A stretch of DNA of 64,000 nucleotides, from the NCBI RefSeq assembly GCF_035918155.1, contig NZ_CP109327.1, positions 3,968,001 through 4,032,000 on the forward strand, written 5' to 3'. This document shows, one piece after another, positions 1-10,040 of this stretch. Origin of the DNA: Streptomyces sp. NBC_01591. GTDB taxonomy: Bacteria > Actinomycetota > Actinomycetes > Streptomycetales > Streptomycetaceae. Numbering within the stretch: the stretch's first letter is position 1; every line of letters starts with the position of its first letter. A model generated the notes under the pieces. That model was not told the DNA's origin and searched no databases. It saw only the letters and a program-made list of their open reading frames with translations. Position numbers and translations under genes: made by a program.

Positions 1-1
1 C

Positions 2-865
2 CGCGGCGGCAACGGCAGGACGGGGGCGAACCTCGCCGAGGACCTCGACATCCTCGACCGGCTCGACGACGAGCGGTTCGTCGCCGCCGCCCTGGAGTTC
101 ACCTGCACCAGCCGGTACGGGCTCGGCGCGCCCTCCCCCCTCACCGATCCGACGATGCGCGCCCGCGCCCTGGAGATGGCGGCGGCGCGCGGCCCCCGGC
201 AGGTGGAGTTCGCCCAGCAGCTGCTGGCCGGTCCGGCCCCCGTGCGCCGCTGGGTGCGGCGCCTGTTCGAGGACTGCGACCGGGCGTTCTTCGCGGACAC
301 CTGGCGCCGGGTCCAGGTCCAGCTGGCCGCCGACGCCCGGCACAAGAACGACCTGCTGCGGCGCAAGGGGCTCGGCGAGGCGATGGCCGCGGTGTCCACG
401 GCGCTGACCGTCGACGAGGCCGGGACCCGGATCAGCGCCGACAAGCTGACCGAGGGCCGGACCAGCGCCGTCGGCCCCGGTCTCACCCTCATCCCGTCCA
501 CCTTCGGCTGGCCGCACCTCAACCTGCTGCACGCACCGGGCTGGCGCCCGGTGATCCACTACCCGGTGCACCAGCCCGAGCTGCCCTCCCCCGCATCCGT
601 GGAACTGCTCCAGCTGCGCATGGAGGCGCTGGCCCACCCGATGAGGATGCGTCTCTGCCGCCACCTCGCCCGCTCCCCGCACACGACCGGCCAGCTCGCC
701 GATACGCACGGCATCACGGCGCCCGAGGTCTCCCGGCATCTCGCGGTGCTGAAGAAGGCGGGCCTGGTCACCACCCGGCGGCGCGGCCGGTACGTACTGC
801 ACCAGCTGGACCTGACCTCGGTGGCGCGGCTCGGCAGCGACTTCCTGGAAGGCATCCTGCGCTGA
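2..865 (+). CDS. ArsR-family transcriptional regulator, 5' truncated by window edge
   Basis: The frame is open from the first bases, so the true start lies upstream of the window. About 288 residues are visible. The last ~85 form an ArsR/SmtB winged helix: [17 protein letters not shown], then a recognition region [18 protein letters not shown] and a wing [12 protein letters not shown]. The ~200-residue N-terminal part has no motif I recognise beyond general similarity to the DUF5937-type extension found with ArsR domains in Streptomyces. No cysteine metal site is obvious, so the signal is unlikely to be a classical ArsR metal. It ends 21 nt before a convergent response-regulator gene. Family call is firm, ligand unknown. 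Confidence 0.85.
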   Translation, partial: RGGNGRTGANLAEDLDILDRLDDERFVAAALEFTCTSRYGLGAPSPLTDPTMRARALEMAAARGPRQVEFAQQLLAGPAPVRRWVRRLFEDCDRAFFADTWRRVQVQLAADARHKNDLLRRKGLGEAMAAVSTALTVDEAGTRISADKLTEGRTSAVGPGLTLIPSTFGWPHLNLLHAPGWRPVIHYPVHQPELPSPASVELLQLRMEALAHPMRMRLCRHLARSPHTTGQLADTHGITAPEVSRHLAVLKKAGLVTTRRRGRYVLHQLDLTSVARLGSDFLEGILR

Positions 866-886
866 ACCGCCGCCGGGCCGCTCCGG

Positions 887-1561
887 TCAGACCGCCCCAC
901 CACCGGCCCGGACCAGCCCCGTCTCGTACGCGAGGACCACGACCTGCACCCGGTCGCGCAGGTTCAGCTTGGTGAGAATGCGGCCGACGTGCGTCTTCAC
1001 GGTCGCCTCGGAGAGCACCAGGCGTGCCGCGATCTCGCCGTTCGACAGGCCCTGGGCGACCAGCAGCATCACCTCGCGTTCGCGTTCGGTGAGCTTGGCG
1101 ATGTCCTTGTGCTGCGGTTCGCTGGTGCCGCTCGGCAGCAGCGGGGAGAAGCGGTCGAGCAGCCGGCGCGTGGTGGACGGGGCGACGACGGCGTCGCCGC
1201 TGTGCACGGAGCGGATGGCGGCGAGCAGCTCGGCGGGCGGCACGTCCTTGAGCATGAAGCCGCTGGCCCCGGCCTTCAGCCCGGAGAAGGCGTACTCGTC
1301 GAGGTCGAACGTGGTCAGGATGAGCACCTTGGGCGCGTCCGGCTGCGCGCAGATGCGCCGGGTGGCCTCGACACCGTCCAGCCTCGGCATCCGCACATCC
1401 ATCAGCACCACGTCGACGGCGGTGGAGCGCAGGTTCTCGATCGCCTCCGCGCCGTCGCCGGCCTCGGCCACGACCTCCATGTCCGGCTGGGCGGCGAGCA
1501 CCATCCGGAAGCCGGTGCGCAGCAGCACCTGGTCGTCGACGAGCATCACGCGGATCGCCAT
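887..1561 (-). CDS. LuxR/NarL-family response regulator
   Basis: 224 residues. The N-terminal receiver domain has the acidic pair D9-D10, phospho-acceptor D55 in VVLMDVRMP, and the conserved Lys in FMLKD. The C-terminal LuxR helix-turn-helix is [25 protein letters not shown] followed by [17 protein letters not shown] chose the ATG at 1561 ([11 protein letters not shown]) because the receiver begins there and AGGA lies 7 nt upstream; the reading frame stays open 75 nt further but lacks family sequence. The gene lies 43 nt downstream of a cognate histidine kinase on the same strand, so they form a two-component system. The signal cannot be read from sequence. Confidence 0.93.
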   Translation of the reverse strand: MAIRVMLVDDQVLLRTGFRMVLAAQPDMEVVAEAGDGAEAIENLRSTAVDVVLMDVRMPRLDGVEATRRICAQPDAPKVLILTTFDLDEYAFSGLKAGASGFMLKDVPPAELLAAIRSVHSGDAVVAPSTTRRLLDRFSPLLPSGTSEPQHKDIAKLTEREREVMLLVAQGLSNGEIAARLVLSEATVKTHVGRILTKLNLRDRVQVVVLAYETGLVRAGGGAV

Positions 1562-1604
1562 GAGGTGTCCTGTCTCCTGTCTGTCCTGCGAAAGGTCCGA
1601 AGAT

Positions 1605-2840
1605 CTAGTGGGCCGGCTTGAGCGGCAGCAGCGCACTGATCCGGAAGCCGCCGCCGGGGCGCGGCCCGGCGTCCAGCGTGCCGCCGACCATGCCGACCCG
1701 CTCGCGCATACCGATCATCCCGTGGCCCGCGCCGTCGGCGCCGCCGTCCTCGTACAGCTCGTGCGCCGCGCCCCGGCCGTCGTCCTCGACCAGCAGTCCG
1801 AGCCCGTCGTCGAAGTAGACCAGACGCACGCTGGCCCCCGCGTCCGGGCCGCCGTGCTTGCGGGTGTTGGTCAGGGCCTCCTGCACGATGCGGTACGCGG
1901 TCAGCTCGACCCCGCTGGGCAGCGGGCGCGGGGTTCCCTCGATCTTGAAGTCGACGGCCAGGCCGGTCTGCCTGACCTGTTCGATCAGGTCCTCGATCTG
2001 GTCCACATCGGGCTGCGGGACGTACTCCCCGCTCTCCTGCGCATCGCCCGTCCGCAGCACCCCGAGCAGCCGCCGCATCTCGGCGAGCGCCTGCCTGCCG
2101 GTGCTGGAGATGGTCTCCAGGGCCTGCTTGGCCTGGTCGGGGGCCGCGTCCATGACGTACGCCGCACCGTCGGCCTGCACCACCATCACCGACACGTTGT
2201 GCGCGACGACGTCGTGGAGTTCACGGGCGATACGGGCCCGCTCGGCCGCCACCGCGACCTTCGACTGCGCCTCGCGCTCCCGCTCCAGTCGGGCGGCGCG
2301 CTCCTCCAGCTGGTCGAAGTAGGCGCGCCTGGTCCGCATCGAGTCGCCGAGCACCCACGCAAGCACGAACGGCACGGTCAGCACGACGACGATGAAGGTC
2401 TCCTCGGCCCAGCCGGCCCGCAGCCCCTCGCCCGGCCAGCGCAGCTTGGACAGACCCGCCGCGCACAGGCTGCAGACCAGCGCGAGCCAGGACGCCCAGC
2501 GCTCCCCGACGGTGGCCACGGTGAAGACGATCACCAGCATGGCGAAGTTCATGACGCCGGGCCCGAACCCGGTGACCAGCTGCGCCACACCCATCACGAT
2601 GGCGAGCAGCAGCATCTTCTCCGGCGCACGCCTGCGCAACGCCACGACGAGGCAGAAGCCGAGGGTGATCGGAACGGCGGCGATGCGCTCCATGCCGCTC
2701 TTCGGGATGGCCACCATGGACATGCCGGAGAGCCCGAGGAGGACGACGGCCCAGAAGCTGTCGACGCCCGTCGGGTGCCTGCGGATGAAGTCGTAGAGGC
2801 GCTGCACGTAACCCAGCGTAGGGACAGGCAATGGGCGCAC
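1605..2840 (-). CDS. Sensor histidine kinase (HisKA_3 / NarL-type)
   Basis: 411 residues from a GTG start. About five hydrophobic segments fill residues 25-175, followed by a coiled linker ([16 protein letters not shown]). The HisKA_3 phospho-acceptor motif is [18 protein letters not shown], and the C-terminal ATPase has the N-box [11 protein letters not shown] and G-box [11 protein letters not shown]. This is the compact membrane-sensing kinase class (DesK-like) without a large extracellular loop, so it probably senses membrane or small hydrophobic cues (inference). It is transcribed just ahead of the response regulator and divergently from the methyltransferase gene, with a shared 63-nt upstream region. 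Confidence 0.93.
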   Translation of the reverse strand: MRPLPVPTLGYVQRLYDFIRRHPTGVDSFWAVVLLGLSGMSMVAIPKSGMERIAAVPITLGFCLVVALRRRAPEKMLLLAIVMGVAQLVTGFGPGVMNFAMLVIVFTVATVGERWASWLALVCSLCAAGLSKLRWPGEGLRAGWAEETFIVVVLTVPFVLAWVLGDSMRTRRAYFDQLEERAARLEREREAQSKVAVAAERARIARELHDVVAHNVSVMVVQADGAAYVMDAAPDQAKQALETISSTGRQALAEMRRLLGVLRTGDAQESGEYVPQPDVDQIEDLIEQVRQTGLAVDFKIEGTPRPLPSGVELTAYRIVQEALTNTRKHGGPDAGASVRLVYFDDGLGLLVEDDGRGAAHELYEDGGADGAGHGMIGMRERVGMVGGTLDAGPRPGGGFRISALLPLKPAH

Positions 2841-2903
2841 GGGTCAGCCGAAGGGCCGATCCGGCTCCTGGGACCGTACTCCCCAAGGTGGAGACTTGGA
2901 TAC

Positions 2904-3884
2904 GTGACGGATGAGTGGCGTGGGTGGCAGGCGGCAACAGAGACCGCTTTGTACGGGGACGGGGGGTTCTACCGGAGCCCCGAAGGGCCGGCGGGCCACT
3001 TCCGTACCTCCGTCCACGCGTCCCCGCTCTTCGCCTCCGCCGTCGCCCGGCTGCTGGTCAGGACGGCACGGGAACTGGGAACGGGCTCGGTCGACCTGGT
3101 GGACCTGGGCGCCGGGCGGGGCGAGCTGCTGACGGGGGTGCTTGCGGCGCTGCCGGCCGAGGGCGCCGACGGGCTCGCCGTACGGGCGTACGCCGTGGAC
3201 CTCGCCGCCCGTCCGCCCGGCCTGGATCCCCGGATCGAGTGGTGCGCCGAACCGCCGCCGCGGACGTACGGCCTGCTGTTCGCCAACGAGTGGCTGGACA
3301 ACGTCCCGACCGAGGTCGCCGAGACCGACGCGGACGGCGTCGACCGGTATGCCCTCGTCCGGGCGCAGGACGGTACGGAACGGCTGGGTGAGCCGGTGAC
3401 CGGGGCGGACGCCGAGTGGCTGCGCCGCTGGTGGCCGTCGGCCGGGCCGGGCAGCCGCGCGGAGATCGGCCGCCCCCGCGACGAGGCCTGGGCGCGGGCG
3501 GTGTCCACGCTGGCCGGGGGGCTCGCCGTGGCAGTGGACTACGCCCATGCGCGGGAGGCGCGGCCCCCCTTCGGCACCCTGACCGGCTTCCGGGCCGGCC
3601 GCGAGGTCCGGCCGGTGCCGGACGGCAGCTGCGACCTCACCTCGCACGTGGCGCTGGACGCGTGCGCGGCGGCCGGGTCCGGGGCCGGCGCACCGCCCGA
3701 GCTCCTGAGCCAGCGCGAGGCGCTGCACCGCCTCGGGGTCGACGGCGAACGCCCGCCCCTGGCCCTGGCGTCGACCGACCCGGCCGGCTACGTACGGGCG
3801 CTCGCCTCGGCGGGCGAGGCGGCGGAACTCACGGCCCGGGGCGGCCTCGGCGACTTCGGCTGGCTGATGCAGCGCAGGGGCTGA
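2904..3884 (+). CDS. MidA/NDUFAF7-family SAM-dependent methyltransferase
   Basis: 326 residues from GTG 2904, with GGTGGAG about 10 nt upstream. The SAM-binding motif I is [13 protein letters not shown]. The segment [12 protein letters not shown] matches the MidA/NDUFAF7 signature NExxDxLP, which sets this family apart from generic class I methyltransferases. In animals NDUFAF7 dimethylates one arginine of NDUFS2, the NuoD homologue of complex I. Here the next gene, 58 nt downstream on the same strand, encodes a NuoD homologue that keeps that arginine (R55). The natural inference is that this enzyme modifies it. The family is recognised from motifs; the substrate is inferred from context. Confidence 0.85.
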   Translation: MTDEWRGWQAATETALYGDGGFYRSPEGPAGHFRTSVHASPLFASAVARLLVRTARELGTGSVDLVDLGAGRGELLTGVLAALPAEGADGLAVRAYAVDLAARPPGLDPRIEWCAEPPPRTYGLLFANEWLDNVPTEVAETDADGVDRYALVRAQDGTERLGEPVTGADAEWLRRWWPSAGPGSRAEIGRPRDEAWARAVSTLAGGLAVAVDYAHAREARPPFGTLTGFRAGREVRPVPDGSCDLTSHVALDACAAAGSGAGAPPELLSQREALHRLGVDGERPPLALASTDPAGYVRALASAGEAAELTARGGLGDFGWLMQRRG

Positions 3885-3942
3885 GAACGGGGCCCGCGGC
3901 CCTGGGCTCGGAACCCCGGCGCGTTCACGCGATACTGGCCGC

Positions 3943-5085
3943 ATGACGGAGACGACAGTCGGCATCGGCGGCGCGGCGGAGAGCACCGACATGGTGCTCA
4001 ACATCGGTCCCCAGCACCCCTCCACCCACGGCGTGCTCCGACTGCGCATCGTCCTGGACGGCGAGCGCATCCAGCACGCCGAGCCGGTCATCGGCTACAT
4101 GCACCGCGGCGCGGAGAAGCTGTTCGAGGCCCGCGACTACCGGCAGATCGTGATGCTCGCCAACCGCCACGACTGGCTGTCGGCGTTCTCCAACGAGCTG
4201 GGCGTCGTGATGGCCGTGGAGCGCATGCTCGGCATGGAGGTCCCGGAGCGCGCGGTCTGGACCCGCACCCTGCTCGCCGAGCTGAACCGGGTCCTGAACC
4301 ATCTGATGTTCCTCGGTTCGTACCCGCTCGAACTCGGCGGGATCACCCCGGTGTTCTACGCCTTCCGCGAGCGCGAGGAGCTCCAGGCCGTGATGGAGGA
4401 GGTCTCCGGCGGCCGGATGCACTACATGTTCAACCGCGTCGGCGGCCTCAAGGAGGACCTCCCGGCCGGGTGGCTCGGCCGCGCCCGGGACGCCGTCGCC
4501 TCGGTCCGGTCCCGGATGGACGTCTACGACGACCTGGTGCTCGGCAACGAGATCTTCCGGGGCCGCACCCGCGACGTGGGCGTGCTCTCCGCAAAGACCG
4601 TGCACGCGTACGGGGTGTCCGGGCCGATCGCCCGCGCCTCGGGCGTCGATTTCGATCTGCGGCGCGACGAGCCGTATCTCGCGTACGGGGAGCTCCAGGA
4701 CACCCTGAAGGTGGTCACCCGCACCGAGGGCGACTGCCTGGCCCGCTTCGAGTGCCTGCTGGAGCAGACGCACAACGCCCTGGACCTCGCGGACGCCTGC
4801 CTGGACCGGATGGCCGACCTGGCGCCCGGCCCGATCAACCAGCGGCTGCCCAAGGTGCTGAAGGCCCCCGAGGGTCACACCTACGCCTGGACCGAGAACC
4901 CGCTCGGCATCAACGGCTACTACCTGGTGTCCCGGGGCGAGAAGACCCCGTACCGGCTGAAGCTCCGCTCCGCCTCGTACAACAACATCCAGGCGCTCAC
5001 CGAGCTGCTGCCGGGCACGCTGGTCGCCGACATGGTGGCGATCCTGGGCTCGCTCTTCTTCGTCGTCGGCGACATCGACAAGTAG
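3943..5085 (+). CDS. nuoD: NADH-quinone oxidoreductase subunit D (stand-alone NuoD paralogue)
   Basis: 380 residues, a full-length 49-kDa-type subunit. The hallmark [13 protein letters not shown] holds the quinone-site histidine H29, and GYMHRGAEK holds R55, the position methylated in mitochondrial NDUFS2 (bovine R85; constant offset 30 from H59/H29). The C-terminus [21 protein letters not shown] is canonical. Where bovine and Thermus enzymes have the quinone-binding tyrosine (bovine Y108), this protein has W78 in NRHDWLSAF. No other nuo gene is present in the window, so this is a solitary copy rather than part of a 14-gene operon. It forms a pair with the upstream MidA-type methyltransferase. 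Confidence 0.9.
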   Translation: MTETTVGIGGAAESTDMVLNIGPQHPSTHGVLRLRIVLDGERIQHAEPVIGYMHRGAEKLFEARDYRQIVMLANRHDWLSAFSNELGVVMAVERMLGMEVPERAVWTRTLLAELNRVLNHLMFLGSYPLELGGITPVFYAFREREELQAVMEEVSGGRMHYMFNRVGGLKEDLPAGWLGRARDAVASVRSRMDVYDDLVLGNEIFRGRTRDVGVLSAKTVHAYGVSGPIARASGVDFDLRRDEPYLAYGELQDTLKVVTRTEGDCLARFECLLEQTHNALDLADACLDRMADLAPGPINQRLPKVLKAPEGHTYAWTENPLGINGYYLVSRGEKTPYRLKLRSASYNNIQALTELLPGTLVADMVAILGSLFFVVGDIDK

Positions 5086-5090
5086 CGGCC

Positions 5091-5113
5091 GCCGTCCCGG
5101 GGCCCGGGACGGC
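5091..5113. terminator. Hairpin terminator between convergent genes
   Basis: Arms GCCGTCCCGG and CCGGGACGGC (10 bp) flank a 3-nt loop, 6 nt after the nuoD stop and 11 nt before the end of the converging coiled-coil gene. There is no T-run, as is common in Streptomyces. It could serve both directions. Confidence 0.6.
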
Positions 5114-5123
5114 CACCACCTGG

Positions 5124-6140
5124 CTACGAGATCGCGCTGCGCAGCTCCGCCACGTCCAGCTGCTCGGTCTCGTCGTGTGCGGTCAGGTCGATGACCTCGC
5201 CGACGACCCGGTTCTCGGCCGTGCCCGTACGGTGTGCGGCCAGCGCCTCCTCGCCCACCACGTCGGCGAGGTCCTCGTTCTGCACGGACTCGATCGCGGC
5301 GCGCGCCGCCTTCTGCGTACCGAAGAAGTCGAAGCTGCCCTGCGGCACCGGATGGCGGCGGGACGCCGCGTACGGGGCGACTGCGGTGGCGGCCGGTGCG
5401 GTGCGCGCCGGGGGCAGCGCGGCGGACGGCCGGGTCGCGGGCAGAGCGGCCGGCGGGCGCAGGTGCTGCGCGCCGGTCGGGTTCTCGTCCGCGGCGTGCT
5501 TGCCCTGCCGCTCCTCCGCCTCCCGGGACCGCTCGGCGAGATCACGCTTCCTGGCCTGCTCGGCGGTACGGCGCGCCTCCTGGAGCGCCCCGTTGCGCGA
5601 GAGGTCCTCCAGCGCCTGGGCGGCCCGTAGATAGGCGGCCGGCGTCGGGGTGCTGCGTGCGGCGGGCAGCTCGCGGGGCGCGGCGGCGGCCTCGATGGCG
5701 AGCTGCCTGCGACCCTCCAGCGCGCTGGCCCGCTCGGTCTCGGCGTTGGCGTACCGGCGCAGCAGCGCGGCGTGCTCCCCGCGCAGGTTGGCGAGCTCCA
5801 CGCGCTTGCGGCGCAGCTTCGTCTCCAGCCTCGCGCGCAGCTCCCGCGACTCCTCCAGGTCGGACTCCAGCTCGGCGATCCGCTCCTCGGCCCGCCATTC
5901 GTCACCGGCACGGGCCCGCGTCAGCTCCGCGACCCGACGGCCGGCCTCCCGGTCCCAGCTGCGCATCAGATACGCACCGGTCACGGCGGCGGCCGCCGCG
6001 GCGGCCGCCAGCCCCCGCAGGACCAGGGGCTCGGCGAGCAGCCAGGTGCTTCCGGCACAGAGAACCGAGACTCCGACGACTGCCGACGGCGGAAGGATTC
6101 TGTGCAGAGGTGGCGAATGGCGATGACGTCCACGTGGCAT
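5124..6140 (-). CDS. Membrane-anchored coiled-coil protein, unknown function
   Basis: 338 residues from ATG 6140; a GTG 30 nt upstream (6170) is an alternative, and neither has a clear ribosome site. A basic N-terminus (MPRGRHRHS) is followed by two hydrophobic segments around residues 20-60 that end in an alanine-rich run. Next comes a ~100-residue coiled coil (RIAELESDLEESRELRARLE and following) full of Arg/Glu/Leu heptads. The tail is Pro/Ala-rich and disordered, with a short ordered piece GSFDFFGTQKAARAAIESV. It resembles conserved Streptomyces membrane coiled-coil proteins of unknown role. A cytoplasmic scaffold attached to the membrane is plausible, but nothing shows a specific function. 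Confidence 0.75.
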   Translation of the reverse strand: MPRGRHRHSPPLHRILPPSAVVGVSVLCAGSTWLLAEPLVLRGLAAAAAAAAVTGAYLMRSWDREAGRRVAELTRARAGDEWRAEERIAELESDLEESRELRARLETKLRRKRVELANLRGEHAALLRRYANAETERASALEGRRQLAIEAAAAPRELPAARSTPTPAAYLRAAQALEDLSRNGALQEARRTAEQARKRDLAERSREAEERQGKHAADENPTGAQHLRPPAALPATRPSAALPPARTAPAATAVAPYAASRRHPVPQGSFDFFGTQKAARAAIESVQNEDLADVVGEEALAAHRTGTAENRVVGEVIDLTAHDETEQLDVAELRSAIS

Positions 6141-6255
6141 GGCCTGAAATTTACCGTGTGTACGGGGCACTTGGGGGACCGCCTGCCAATCTGTTCCCTC
6201 CCGGTTACCTGACGGCCCCCATTCTCCCGCCCGACGGCCCCATTCCCCCCGATTC

Positions 6256-7245
6256 CTACTTCAGGACGAGGCTCTCCGAGCGCAGATACTCCGCGGCCAC
6301 ATCCGCGGGCTTTGCGCGCTCCGCGTCGACCTTGCGGTTCAGTTCCGCGAGATCTTCGGTGGTGAGCGCCTTGGTGAGCTTCCCGAGCGCGTCGGCAATG
6401 TCCTGCGAACCTGCGTCCTCGGCATTGAGGACCGGCAGCACGTTGTCGGCGTTCTGGAGCTTCTTGTCGTCCTCCAGGAACACCAGGCCGTAGCTGTCCA
6501 GCACCGCGTCCGTGGTGGTGGTGAGGACCAACTGGTCCTTGCCGTCCTTGACCGCCTGCTTGGACTGCGGCGTACCGACTCCCTTGGGGTCGATTCCGGT
6601 GACATCGATGCCGTACGTCTTCTTCAGACCCGGTGCGCAGAACGGCCGCACCTCGCACTCGTCACCGGCGGCGATCTTCACTGCGACCTTCGACCTGCCG
6701 AGGTCGGAAAGGGTCTTGAGCTTGTTCTTCTCTGCGAATTCCTTCGTCACCGCGAAGGCGTTCTGGTCGACGGCCGCGCCGGCCGGGAGCACCTTCAGTC
6801 CGCGCGGGGTGGCGAGCTTCTCCAGCGCGGCGACCGTGGCCGCCGTGTCTCCGGAGGCGACCGGCGCCTTCTCGGCCTTCTTCGTGCCGTTCACCTTGGC
6901 ATTGAGGAATTCGGCGATCGTCGCGGCGTATTCGGGGACGACGTCGATCTCGCCCTTCTCCAGGGACGGCTCGTACAGTTCCCGGTTCGCCACCGTGGTG
7001 ATCGAGGTGCTGTATCCGGCGTTGCGCAGAATCTGCGCGTACAGCTCCGCGAGCACCTTGGACTCGGTGAAGGAGGCCGCGCCGACGACGAGCGAACCCT
7101 TCTTGCCGGAGCCCGTGGCTCCGGAGGACGCCGAGCCCGACTTGTCCTTGTCCTTCTCCAGGCTGTCGCCGCCGCAGGCGGCGAGCGAGCCGGCCAGCGC
7201 CACCATGCCGATGACCGCGCCGGCTATGCGCGAGGTCCTGCTCAT
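6256..7245 (-). CDS. Osmoprotectant ABC transporter substrate-binding lipoprotein (OpuC/ProX type)
   Basis: 329 residues from ATG 7245, with GGAGA 6-7 nt upstream. A signal peptide ends in the lipobox LAAC, so the protein is anchored by lipid to the outer face of the membrane. The mature part has the family pattern LVVGAASFTESKVLAELYAQ near the start and IDVVPEYAATIAEFL, typical of quaternary-amine (glycine betaine, choline, carnitine) binders. The exact ligand cannot be told. It is the last gene of a - strand run permease-permease-binding protein, 50 nt after the nearer permease. The ATPase is divergent. Confidence 0.9.
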   Translation of the reverse strand: MSRTSRIAGAVIGMVALAGSLAACGGDSLEKDKDKSGSASSGATGSGKKGSLVVGAASFTESKVLAELYAQILRNAGYSTSITTVANRELYEPSLEKGEIDVVPEYAATIAEFLNAKVNGTKKAEKAPVASGDTAATVAALEKLATPRGLKVLPAGAAVDQNAFAVTKEFAEKNKLKTLSDLGRSKVAVKIAAGDECEVRPFCAPGLKKTYGIDVTGIDPKGVGTPQSKQAVKDGKDQLVLTTTTDAVLDSYGLVFLEDDKKLQNADNVLPVLNAEDAGSQDIADALGKLTKALTTEDLAELNRKVDAERAKPADVAAEYLRSESLVLK

Positions 7246-7295
7246 TGTTGTTCTCCGTCCACAGCAACAGGTCTGAATGGGATGAGATTGCGCCG

Positions 7296-7970
7296 TCATG
7301 CCGTCCGGCGGCGGCGCAGCGGCGACAGCAGCCGGTCCAGGCCCACCAGCACCGCCTCCACCAGCAGCGCGAGCACGGCGACCAGCACCGCCCCCGCGAC
7401 CACCTGCGGCGTGTTGTACGTGTTGAACCCGGCAGTGATGATCCGGCCGAGGCCGCCCTGGCCGACCATCGCGGCGATCGTCGCCGTGGCGACCACCTGG
7501 ACCGCGGCGGAGCGCAGCCCGGTCATGATCATCGGGTAGGCCAGCGGGAGCTCGACCCGTACGAAGAGCTGCCGTCCGGACATCCCCATGCCGCGCGCCG
7601 CCTCCGTCACCGACCGGTCGACCTCCGTCATCCCGACGTAGGCATTGGTCAGCAGCGGCGGCACGGCGAACAGCACCAGCGCGATGACCGTCGGCACGTA
7701 TCCGGCGTTGCGCAGCGGCGAGACCATGAAGAGGGCCAGCACCGCGAAGACCGGGATCGCCCGCCCCACGTTGGAGAGGTTGACGGCCAGCGTGCCCCCC
7801 TTCCCGATGTGCCCCAGGCACAGCGCGACCGGCAGCGCGACCGCGCACGCCAGGGCGAGCGAGACGCCGCTGACGTACAGATGCTCACCGAGCCGGTGGG
7901 CCGCGCCGCTCTCCCCCGACCAGTTGGCGCCGGTAGTGAGCCAGGTCCAGGCCTCGCCGAGAACTCCCAT
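7296..7970 (-). CDS. Osmoprotectant ABC transporter permease (OpuB type), second
   Basis: 224 residues with about six membrane segments. It has the binding-protein-dependent permease loop EAARGMGMSGRQLFVRVELPLAYPMIMTGLR (EAA motif), which contacts the ATPase. It starts 3 nt after the stop of the other permease gene, so the two are translationally linked and should form a heterodimeric channel. The tail LRRRRTA is cytoplasmic and basic. Together with the 8684-7974 gene, the lipoprotein and the ATPase it makes a complete importer for compatible solutes. Confidence 0.9.
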   Translation of the reverse strand: MGVLGEAWTWLTTGANWSGESGAAHRLGEHLYVSGVSLALACAVALPVALCLGHIGKGGTLAVNLSNVGRAIPVFAVLALFMVSPLRNAGYVPTVIALVLFAVPPLLTNAYVGMTEVDRSVTEAARGMGMSGRQLFVRVELPLAYPMIMTGLRSAAVQVVATATIAAMVGQGGLGRIITAGFNTYNTPQVVAGAVLVAVLALLVEAVLVGLDRLLSPLRRRRTA

Positions 7971-7973
7971 GGG

Positions 7974-8684
7974 TCAGACCGCCTTTGCCACGGTGTCCGC
8001 GCCCGCGTGCGCGGCCCGTATTCGGGTCCAGGGGGTCAACAGCCGCTGCACACCGAGCAGCAGCAGGTCCGCGACGACCGCGAGCAGTACGCACAGGACC
8101 GAGGCGGTGAGCACCTGGGCCTTGAAGAAGCTGGGGAGCGCGTCTCCTATGAGGTTGCCGAGGCCGCCTCTGCCGATGATCGAGCCGACCGTCGTCAGCG
8201 CGATCGTGGACACCGTGGCGATCCGCACACCGGCCATCAACGCGGGCATGGCCAGCGGGAGTTCGACCTCCCACAGCAGCCGCACCGGCCCGTACCCCAT
8301 CCCCTTCGCGGCTTCCTTCGCCTCCTGGGGAACGGCTTCCAGGCCCGCCATGATGTTCCGCACGAGAATGGTCAGCGAATACAGCACCAGACCGGTGACC
8401 ACCAGCGCGGCGGAAAGCCCGAACAGCGGCAGCAGCAGCGAGAACATGGCGAGCGAAGGCACGGTGTAGAGGACCGTCGTCAGTCCGAGGACCGGTCCGG
8501 CGAAACGGCGGCCGCGGCGCGCGAGCAGCGCCAGCGGAAAGGCCACCAGGAGTCCGATCGCCACCGAGACCGCGGTGATCCAGATGTGCTGGACCGTCGC
8601 ATCGGTCAACTCCTGGCTGCGGGAACGGAGATACTCCGCGCAGATCCAGTCGTTCGTCACCAGGCAGTTCTGTCCCGCGGCCAT
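7974..8684 (-). CDS. Osmoprotectant ABC transporter permease (OpuB type), first
   Basis: 236 residues from ATG 8684 (MAAGQNCLVTNDWICAEYL). About six membrane helices. The EAA loop is EAAKGMGYGPVRLLWEVELP. The segment between residues 15 and 30 (SRSQELTDATVQHIW) precedes the first helix. The frame remains open upstream but that part overlaps the divergent ATPase gene and is not family-like. The 129-nt gap to the ATPase start (8814) must hold promoters for both directions. Osmotic induction is expected from the family but no operator was recognised. Confidence 0.9.
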   Translation of the reverse strand: MAAGQNCLVTNDWICAEYLRSRSQELTDATVQHIWITAVSVAIGLLVAFPLALLARRGRRFAGPVLGLTTVLYTVPSLAMFSLLLPLFGLSAALVVTGLVLYSLTILVRNIMAGLEAVPQEAKEAAKGMGYGPVRLLWEVELPLAMPALMAGVRIATVSTIALTTVGSIIGRGGLGNLIGDALPSFFKAQVLTASVLCVLLAVVADLLLLGVQRLLTPWTRIRAAHAGADTVAKAV

Positions 8685-8813
8685 CCGTCCCCACCTCCCG
8701 GTCACCGCTTCGTACGTATGCCTGGTGACCCTATCCTCGACCACTGACAATCGCCGGGGCCGTTGTATTTCAGCAACACGTCCTTCACAGAACACGCGCC
8801 ACAATGGGGAACC

Positions 8814-10001
8814 ATGATCCGTTTCGAGCACGTCACCAAGCGGTACGCGGACGGCACCACCGCCGTCGACGACCTTTCCTTCGAGGTCGCCGAGGGTGAA
8901 CTGGTCACGCTCGTCGGACCGTCGGGGTGTGGCAAGACAACCACCATGAAGATGGTGAACCGGCTGATCGAACCGACCGAGGGCCGGATATTCCTCGACG
9001 GGGACGACATATCCGCCATCGACCCCGTCCGGCTGCGCCGCCGTATCGGTTATGTGATCCAGCAGGTGGGGCTCTTCCCGCACCGTACGGTCCTGGAGAA
9101 CACCGCGACCGTCCCCCATCTCCTGGGCTGGAAACGGGGAAAGGGACGTGAACGCGCGGCCGAACTCCTCGACCTTGTCGGACTTGACCCTTCCGTTTAT
9201 GGCGACCGCTATCCGGAACAACTCTCCGGCGGTCAGCGCCAACGCGTCGGCGTGGCAAGGGCGCTGGCCGCGGACCCGCCGGTACTGCTGATGGACGAGC
9301 CTTTCGGCGCGGTCGACCCGGTCGTACGGGAACGGCTGCAGAACGAATTCCTGAAACTTCAGGAACAGGTCCGTAAAACCGTCCTGTTCGTCACGCACGA
9401 CATCGAGGAAGCGGTCCGTCTCGGCGACCGGATCGCGGTCTATGGGCAGGGTTCCATCGAGCAGTTCGACTCCCCGGCCACCGTGCTCGGCGCGCCCGCC
9501 ACCCCCTATGTCGCGGACTTCGTCGGCGCCGACCGCGGCCTCAAGCGGCTCTCCGTCACCCCCATCGAGGAGGGCGACCTCGACCAGCCGCCCGTCGTCC
9601 ACCTCGACGACTCCCTGGCGAAGGCGACCGAGCGGCTGCGGGCCGAGGGCGCGCGCTGGGCCGTCGTACTGGACGGCCAGGACAACCTGCACGGCTGGAT
9701 CCCGGCCGACGGCTCCGCCGCCGCGGCCAAGGGCACGGTGCGCGCGCACGCCCGCAGGATGGAGGCGTGGCTGCCCGTCGGCGCCCCGCTCAAGCAGGCG
9801 TTCGCCACCATGCTCCAGCACGACGCGGGCTGGATCGCCGTCATCGACGCCGAGAGCACCGGCCGGTTCCTCGGTGTGCTCACCCCGGCCCGGCTGCACG
9901 AGGCGCTGCGCCGCTCGATCGACGCGGATGCACAGCAGGTCCCCCGCGCCGAGGTGGCGGTCGAGACCGTGGAGAGCGTCACCAACACCGCCGCGCGGTG
10001 A
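8814..10001 (+). CDS. Osmoprotectant ABC transporter ATP-binding protein with CBS domains (OpuA/ProV type)
   Basis: 395 residues from ATG 8814 (MIRFEHVTKRYADG). The nucleotide-binding domain has Walker A GPSGCGKTT, signature LSGGQRQRVGVARALA, Walker B VLLMDEPFGAVDP and switch His in FVTHD. After residue ~240 follows a paired CBS-like region (LGVLTPARLHEALRR near the end). In OpuA such domains sense ionic strength, so this transporter may be gated directly by salt (inference from the family). It is divergent from the two permeases and the lipoprotein. Confidence 0.92.
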   Translation: MIRFEHVTKRYADGTTAVDDLSFEVAEGELVTLVGPSGCGKTTTMKMVNRLIEPTEGRIFLDGDDISAIDPVRLRRRIGYVIQQVGLFPHRTVLENTATVPHLLGWKRGKGRERAAELLDLVGLDPSVYGDRYPEQLSGGQRQRVGVARALAADPPVLLMDEPFGAVDPVVRERLQNEFLKLQEQVRKTVLFVTHDIEEAVRLGDRIAVYGQGSIEQFDSPATVLGAPATPYVADFVGADRGLKRLSVTPIEEGDLDQPPVVHLDDSLAKATERLRAEGARWAVVLDGQDNLHGWIPADGSAAAAKGTVRAHARRMEAWLPVGAPLKQAFATMLQHDAGWIAVIDAESTGRFLGVLTPARLHEALRRSIDADAQQVPRAEVAVETVESVTNTAAR

Positions 10002-10040
10002 GCCGGGAGCCGTCGGCCGGGAACCCGGAAGCTCCCCGTA

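Noticed and set aside
969..3884. A 971-codon open frame on the + strand
   Set aside because: Its first two thirds are antisense to the two-component genes and have no family sequence. Only the part from GTG 2904 (MidA-type methyltransferase) is real.
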